Shown piece by piece: positions 14,959 through 18,091 of a DNA stretch of 18,091 nt. The notes beneath the pieces were generated by a model. The model had not been told where the DNA came from. It ran no database searches and saw nothing but the letters and a program-made list of their open reading frames with translations. Positions within the stretch are counted from its first letter, which is position 1. Each line of letters starts with the position of its first letter. The position numbers and the translations under genes are program-made. The DNA is from CAYLZW01 sp964388085 (lineage in GTDB: Bacteria; Myxococcota; UBA727; CAYLZW01), in contig CAYLZW010000102.1 in NCBI GenBank assembly GCA_964388085.1, forward strand, positions 1 to 18,091, read 5' to 3'.

Positions 14959-16458
14959 ATGGTGCAGAGCCGGCGACTTGGCGCGGTAGCGAGCGGGCAC
15001 CCCCTCGTGTCGGAGGCGGCGGCGACGCTGCTCCGCGCGGGGGGCAACGCCTTCGACGCCGCCGTCGCCGCGGGCTTCGCCTCGTCGGTGGCCGAGCCCG
15101 CCTTCACGAGCCTCGGCGGCGGCGGCTTCCTGCTCGCCGTGACGCCCGAGCGCGAGGTGCTGTTCGACTTCTTCACGGAGACGCCCGGCCGCGGCGCGCG
15201 CTGCGAGAAGCCGCACTTCCAGCCCGTGAATGTGCGCTTCCCCGGCACCACCCAGGTGTTTCACGTCGGGCTCGGCTCCATCGCGGTGCCCGGCTCGCTG
15301 CTCGGCCTCGTCGAGGTCCACAAGCAGCTCGGCCGCGCTCCGCTCGAGGACGTGCTCGCGCCCGCCATCGCCATCGCGCGCGACGGCGTCGTGCTGACGA
15401 GCTTCGTGTGCGACGTGCTGCGCCTGTTGTGGCCGATCTATTCGCTGACCGAGGGCTCGCGCGCGGTGTTCGCGCAGGACGGCGACGTGCCCGCGGCGGG
15501 CTGTCGACTCGACTTCGGCGAGATGGCCGGCTTCCTCGCGGACCTGCCGCGCGGCGGCGTCGAGTCGTTCTATCGAGGCGAGCTGGCCGAGCGCATCGCC
15601 GACGATCTCGCGCAGGGCGGCGGCATGCTCACGCGCGCGGACCTCGCCGCTTATCGCGTCGAGATGCGAGAGCCCCTCGCCGTCGACTACCGGGGCCTGC
15701 GCGTGCTGTTGAACCCGGCGCCCGCGGGCGGGGGGATCGCGGTCGGGCGCTTGCTCCGCATGTTCGGCGCGCTCGACCCCTCGTCGTTCGCCTTCGGTGA
15801 CGGGCAGCACCTCGCGCGCCTCGCGCTCACCATGCGCGAAGGCGAGCGCCTGCGCGGCGCCCCCCTCGACGACGACGACGCGCACGCGAGCGCCGCCGAG
15901 AGCGTGCGCTCGTTCAGCCGCGGCACGACGCACCTCACGGTGGCCGACGCGAACGGCAACGTCGCCAGCATGACGACGTCAAACGGCGAGGGCTCGGGTT
16001 ATGTGGCGCCGGGCACGGGCGGCATCATGCTGAACAACATGATGGGCGAGGACGACCTGCACCCGAGGGGCTGGCATCAGGACCCGCCGGGGCAGCGCAT
16101 CTCGTCCATGATGTGCCCCACCGTCGTCATCGGCGCGAACGGCCCGCGCCTCGCGCTCGGCACCGGCGGCAGCAAGCGCATCCGCACCGCCATCTTCCAG
16201 GTGCTGACGCACGTGCTCGATCTCGGCCTGCCGCTCGCGGACGCCATCCGCGCGCCGCGCGTGCACTGGGACGGGGAGGCCGTGCAGGCGGAGCCCGGCT
16301 ACGACGACGACGCGTACGAGGTGCTCGCGCGCGCGCTGCCGGTGAACCGCTGGCAAGCGCGCGACATGTACTTTGGCGGCGTGCACGCGGTAGAGCCCTT
16401 CGGCGACGCCGCCGCCGACGCGCGCCGCGAAGGGCACGCGCTCATCGTTCACTCCTGA
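14959..16458 (+). CDS. Divergent gamma-glutamyltransferase-family protein
   Basis: This encodes 499 residues. The in-frame TAA of the previous gene lies only 4 codons upstream, so ATG 14959 is the earliest possible start; no Shine-Dalgarno is seen and coupling is likely. GGT features: LRAGGNAFDAAVAAGFASSV (25-44), AVPGSLLG (109-116), predicted nucleophile T323 in RGTTHLTVADANGN, GSGYVAPGTGGIMLNNMM, the ISSM serine pair, and GTGGS oxyanion loop. Self-cleavage would give about 322 and 177 residues. The block aligning with E. coli DFREMAP (with R114, which binds the glutamyl carboxylate) reads DFFTETP at 70-76, without that Arg. The substrate may thus differ from glutathione. No signal peptide is seen. 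It is 12 bases before the HAD gene, and is distinct from the YwrD-like paralogue 2 kb away. Confidence 0.93.
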   Translation: MVQSRRLGAVASGHPLVSEAAATLLRAGGNAFDAAVAAGFASSVAEPAFTSLGGGGFLLAVTPEREVLFDFFTETPGRGARCEKPHFQPVNVRFPGTTQVFHVGLGSIAVPGSLLGLVEVHKQLGRAPLEDVLAPAIAIARDGVVLTSFVCDVLRLLWPIYSLTEGSRAVFAQDGDVPAAGCRLDFGEMAGFLADLPRGGVESFYRGELAERIADDLAQGGGMLTRADLAAYRVEMREPLAVDYRGLRVLLNPAPAGGGIAVGRLLRMFGALDPSSFAFGDGQHLARLALTMREGERLRGAPLDDDDAHASAAESVRSFSRGTTHLTVADANGNVASMTTSNGEGSGYVAPGTGGIMLNNMMGEDDLHPRGWHQDPPGQRISSMMCPTVVIGANGPRLALGTGGSKRIRTAIFQVLTHVLDLGLPLADAIRAPRVHWDGEAVQAEPGYDDDAYEVLARALPVNRWQARDMYFGGVHAVEPFGDAAADARREGHALIVHS

Positions 16459-16470
16459 CGAGCGTGCCGC

Positions 16471-17319
16471 ATGACCGCCAAGCGCACGGCAGCCAGCCAC
16501 ACGACGATCCGCCCGCCGCCGCCCTTCTCCTCGGCGCCGAGCGGGCTGCGCCGAGCGGTGCGCTCGCTGCTGTTCGACGTCGACGACACCGTCACCTGGC
16601 AAGGCGCGCTGCCGGAGGTGGCCGCGCGCGCGCTCTATCGCGCGGCGGACGCGGGCCTTCGCCTCGTCGCCGTCACCGGCCGCTCGGCGTCGTGGGCCGA
16701 GCTGCTCTTGCGGCTGTTCCCGCTCGAGGCCGCCGTCGCCGAGACCGGCGCGCTCTGCCTCGTCAAGGAGCCGGGCGGCCGCGTCAGCGTGCTGCACTCC
16801 GAGCCGGACGCGCGCCGGCGGCGGGAGAACGACGCTCGACGCCGCGCCGCCGCGGAGCGCGCGCTGGCCGAGGTGCCGAGCGCCCGGCTCGCGCTCGACA
16901 ACATGGGGCGCCTGTACGACACCGCCTTCGATCTCGTCGAGGACGGCCCCCCGGTGCCGGAGGAGGACGCCGCGCGCGTGCGCGAGGTGCTGCAGCGCGC
17001 CGGGCTCTCGGTCGCGCAGTCGAGCGTGCACATCAACGCCTGGTTCGGCAGCTTCGACAAGGCGTCCATGGTCGAGCGCTATCTCGAAGAGCGCTGCTCG
17101 ACGTCGCTGGCGCACGAGGGCGAGGCGCTCGTCTACGCCGGGGACAGCAAAAACGACGGCGCCATGTTCGCGCGCGCGGCCGTGAGCGTCGGCGTCGAGA
17201 ACGTGAAGCCTCACCTCGCGTGGCTCGCCGAGCGCGGGCAGGCGCCGCGCTTCCTCGTCGACGCGCCGGGCGGCTACGGCTTCGCGCGAGTGGTCGAGCT
17301 GCTGCTCAAGGACCGCTGA
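16471..17319 (+). CDS. HAD-superfamily phosphatase, IIB (Cof-like) subfamily
   Basis: This encodes 282 residues. ATG 16471 is the first start after the in-frame TGA of the preceding gene; residues 1-25 are a polar, Pro-rich lead. HAD motifs: I, DVDDT (D36, D38); II, VTGRS (T69); III, K197 in SFDKASM; IV, GDSKND (D225, D229). A long insertion between motifs II and III (about 95-190) is a C2-type cap, as in IIB enzymes such as Cof, sucrose-phosphate, trehalose-phosphate and mannosylphosphoglycerate phosphatases. A cytoplasmic phosphomonoesterase is expected, perhaps on a sugar phosphate or cofactor; the substrate is unassigned. It is the last gene of the four-gene plus-strand operon and no plus-strand T-tract terminator follows. 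Confidence 0.9.
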   Translation: MTAKRTAASHTTIRPPPPFSSAPSGLRRAVRSLLFDVDDTVTWQGALPEVAARALYRAADAGLRLVAVTGRSASWAELLLRLFPLEAAVAETGALCLVKEPGGRVSVLHSEPDARRRRENDARRRAAAERALAEVPSARLALDNMGRLYDTAFDLVEDGPPVPEEDAARVREVLQRAGLSVAQSSVHINAWFGSFDKASMVERYLEERCSTSLAHEGEALVYAGDSKNDGAMFARAAVSVGVENVKPHLAWLAERGQAPRFLVDAPGGYGFARVVELLLKDR

Positions 17320-17340
17320 CCGCCGTCGTTTGTGAGCGCC

Positions 17341-17368
17341 AAAAAATCAGGCGGCCACCAGGGCCGCC
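17341..17368 (-). terminator. Intrinsic terminator for a minus-strand transcript
   Basis: On the minus strand, GGCGGCC-CTGGT-GGCCGCC (17368-17350) forms a perfect 7-bp stem with a 5-base loop, followed by TGA and six T (17346-17341). This is a canonical Rho-independent layout. On the plus strand the A-run precedes the stem and no T-run follows, so it points only to a minus-strand transcript, although the genes on both sides are on the plus strand. Confidence 0.7.
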
Positions 17369-17443
17369 ATCAAGCTCGCTTGGGGTCGGGGACTGTGGTT
17401 TTGCGGAGGTCTTTTCGGACCTGCGCGTCCTCGCAGCGAGCTT
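17341..17443 (-). ncRNA. Candidate structured small RNA, about 100 nt
   Basis: Read on the minus strand, the transcript would begin near 17443 and end at the T-run at 17341. AAGCTCGCT (17443-17435) pairs exactly with AGCGAGCTT (17380-17372). Inside, GCG-C-AGGTC (17426-17418) pairs with GACCT-C-CGC (17411-17403), an 8-bp stem with one mismatch, around a CGAAAA loop. Between the stems is an asymmetric internal loop whose 22-base side includes the single-stranded, C-rich GTCCCCGACCCC. The terminator hairpin follows after 3 bases. I do not recognise the family; it is not an SRP RNA or tmRNA. Evidence is structural only. Confidence 0.4.
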
Positions 17444-17447
17444 CTTC

Positions 17448-17477
17448 AGTTTGCCGACTCCCCCTCCTCTCCGTCAA
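17448..17477 (-). promoter_or_regulatory. Possible promoter for the minus-strand small RNA
   Basis: On the minus strand, TTGACG (17477-17472) is a 5-of-6 match to a -35 box. After 18 bases, CAAACT (17453-17448) is a weak -10 (3 of 6). A start 6-8 bases further on would fall at about 17442-17440, at the first arm of the structured RNA. The positional fit is good; the -10 is poor. Confidence 0.3.
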
Positions 17478-17618
17478 GCAGACGCCCCACAACGTGCCTG
17501 CGCGCCGAGGGAGCAGGAGTTACACGCTCTCTGGCCCCGCCGTGGACCTGCGCGCGCGACGCTCGACAGCCGCGGAGCTGCGCGTGAGGCTGCGCGCCTG
17601 ACCGAGGAGATCATCCTG

Positions 17619-18091
17619 ATGCGTTTGTGCTCTCGAGCTCCCGCCTCCATCGCCGCCGTGGCCTTGCCGCTTTCGCTCGCCGTGTCGCTGGCGCCGGCCG
17701 CGCGCGCCGACGAGCCGCAAGCGATTCACGCGCCTTACGAGCGCTTTCAGCTCGACAATGGCCTCACCGTCGTGCTGCACGAGGACCACACGCTGCCGGT
17801 GGTGAGCGTCAACGTCTGGTACCACGTCGGATCCGGACAGGAGTGGCCGGGGCGCACGGGCTTCGCGCACCTGTTCGAGCACCTGATGTTCGAGGGCAGC
17901 AAGAACGTCCCCGAGGGCGCCTTCGACGTCTGGCTCGAAGAGGCCGGCGGACAGAACAACGGCTCCACCACCGAGGACCGCACGAACTACGTCATCGACG
18001 TGCCGAGCGGCGCGCTCGATCTCGCGCTCTTCCTCGAGTCCGATCGCATGGGCTCTCTGCTCGACACCATGTCGAAGGAGCGCGTCGACGG
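17619..18091 (+). CDS. M16-family zinc peptidase (N-terminal part)
   Basis: 157 complete codons are present; the gene runs off the right edge. GAGGAGA (17604-17610) lies 8 bases before ATG 17619. The signal peptide has a long core (SIAAVALPLSLAVSLAPAA) and cleavage after ARA at about 30, so it acts in the periplasm or outer membrane space. The M16 domain begins with FQLDNGLTVVLHEDHTLPVVSVNVWYHVGSG, and the inverted zinc motif HLFEH is at 84-88 (ligands H84 and H88, catalytic E87), followed by MFEGSKN and the AGGQNNGSTTEDRTNY block (109-124) typical of pitrilysin/insulinase homologues. LESDRM (139-144) leads to the region of the third zinc ligand Glu, which lies beyond the window. Bacterial members are often paired or fused with an inactive M16 domain; that cannot be seen here. 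Confidence 0.95.
   Translation, partial: MRLCSRAPASIAAVALPLSLAVSLAPAARADEPQAIHAPYERFQLDNGLTVVLHEDHTLPVVSVNVWYHVGSGQEWPGRTGFAHLFEHLMFEGSKNVPEGAFDVWLEEAGGQNNGSTTEDRTNYVIDVPSGALDLALFLESDRMGSLLDTMSKERVD

Larger units (their letters stand above)
17320..17618. other. 299-base intergenic region before the M16 gene
   Basis: I see no convincing protein gene on either strand; a GTG-initiated plus-strand frame (17332-17601) is Arg/Ser-rich, lacks a ribosome-binding site and matches nothing I know. The left half (17341-17443) is dense in inverted repeats and is less GC-rich than its surroundings. Features inside it are listed separately. Confidence 0.6.

Noticed and set aside
13444..15933. 829-codon minus-strand open frame across the metallophosphatase and second GGT
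   Set aside because: It is antisense to two clear enzyme genes, is dominated by Arg, Ala, Glu, His and Gly, and shows no domain. It is a by-product of high GC in third codon positions.
17372..17443. Retron msr-msd element suggested by 9-base inverted arms around a structured core
   Set aside because: No reverse transcriptase gene is present in the window and no conserved branching-G context could be identified.
17332..17601. GTG-initiated 89-codon plus-strand frame before the M16 gene
   Set aside because: No ribosome binding site, Arg/Ser-rich composition, and it runs through the stem-loops and terminator; more likely non-coding.
1..18091. Mobile element, phage or CRISPR content
   Set aside because: No transposase, integrase, terminal repeats, repeat-spacer pattern or abrupt composition change was seen anywhere in the window.

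Overview
The window is GC-rich throughout (by eye about 70% or more), with tightly packed genes and codons strongly biased to G or C in third position. Many proteins have signal peptides. The gene mix (tandem-FHA protein, single-domain receiver, chemoreceptor, S46 and M16 peptidases, YceI, PEBP and gamma-glutamyltransferase paralogues) fits a Gram-negative soil or marine bacterium of the Myxococcota / former Deltaproteobacteria type. That placement is an inference from composition and gene content; there is no rRNA or other marker. I see no tRNA, rRNA, CRISPR array, insertion sequence, integrase or phage gene, so this looks like ordinary chromosome.

Layout. (1) 1-1664, minus strand: the N-terminal part of a class I isoprenoid-synthase-like enzyme that runs off the left edge, and a small secreted cysteine-containing protein. 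(2) 1759-4503: a tandem-FHA protein (plus) convergent with a six-TM methyl-accepting chemotaxis-type receptor (minus). (3) 4646-7149: a secreted S46 dipeptidyl peptidase (plus), divergent from the receptor and convergent with a stand-alone receiver protein (minus). (4) 7286-9436, plus: a SanA/YdcF-like membrane protein, an HSL-family esterase and a DUF5946-like protein. (5) 9443-13007, minus: an unrecognised 148-residue protein, a YceI protein and a PEBP (YbhB/YbcL) protein that look co-transcribed, and a YwrD-like gamma-glutamyltransferase. (6) 13259-17319, plus: a compact four-gene operon of putative lipoprotein, secreted calcineurin-type metallophosphatase, a second and divergent gamma-glutamyltransferase, and a HAD-IIB phosphatase. 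(7) 17320-18091: a structured 299-base gap with a possible minus-strand small RNA, then the start of a secreted M16 zinc peptidase.

How the genes may work together. Several products are secreted or periplasmic hydrolases of peptides or phosphate esters (S46, M16, metallophosphatase), which suits a scavenging or predatory life. Region 6 is the best candidate for an undescribed functional unit: two phosphatases of unrelated folds coupled to a GGT-fold enzyme whose usual carboxylate-binding arginine is missing. The chemoreceptor lacks several normally conserved hairpin-tip residues. The 17320-17618 gap carries, on the minus strand, a promoter-like sequence, nested inverted repeats and a good intrinsic terminator, together outlining a transcript of about 100 nt. 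These three points are the ones most worth following up.
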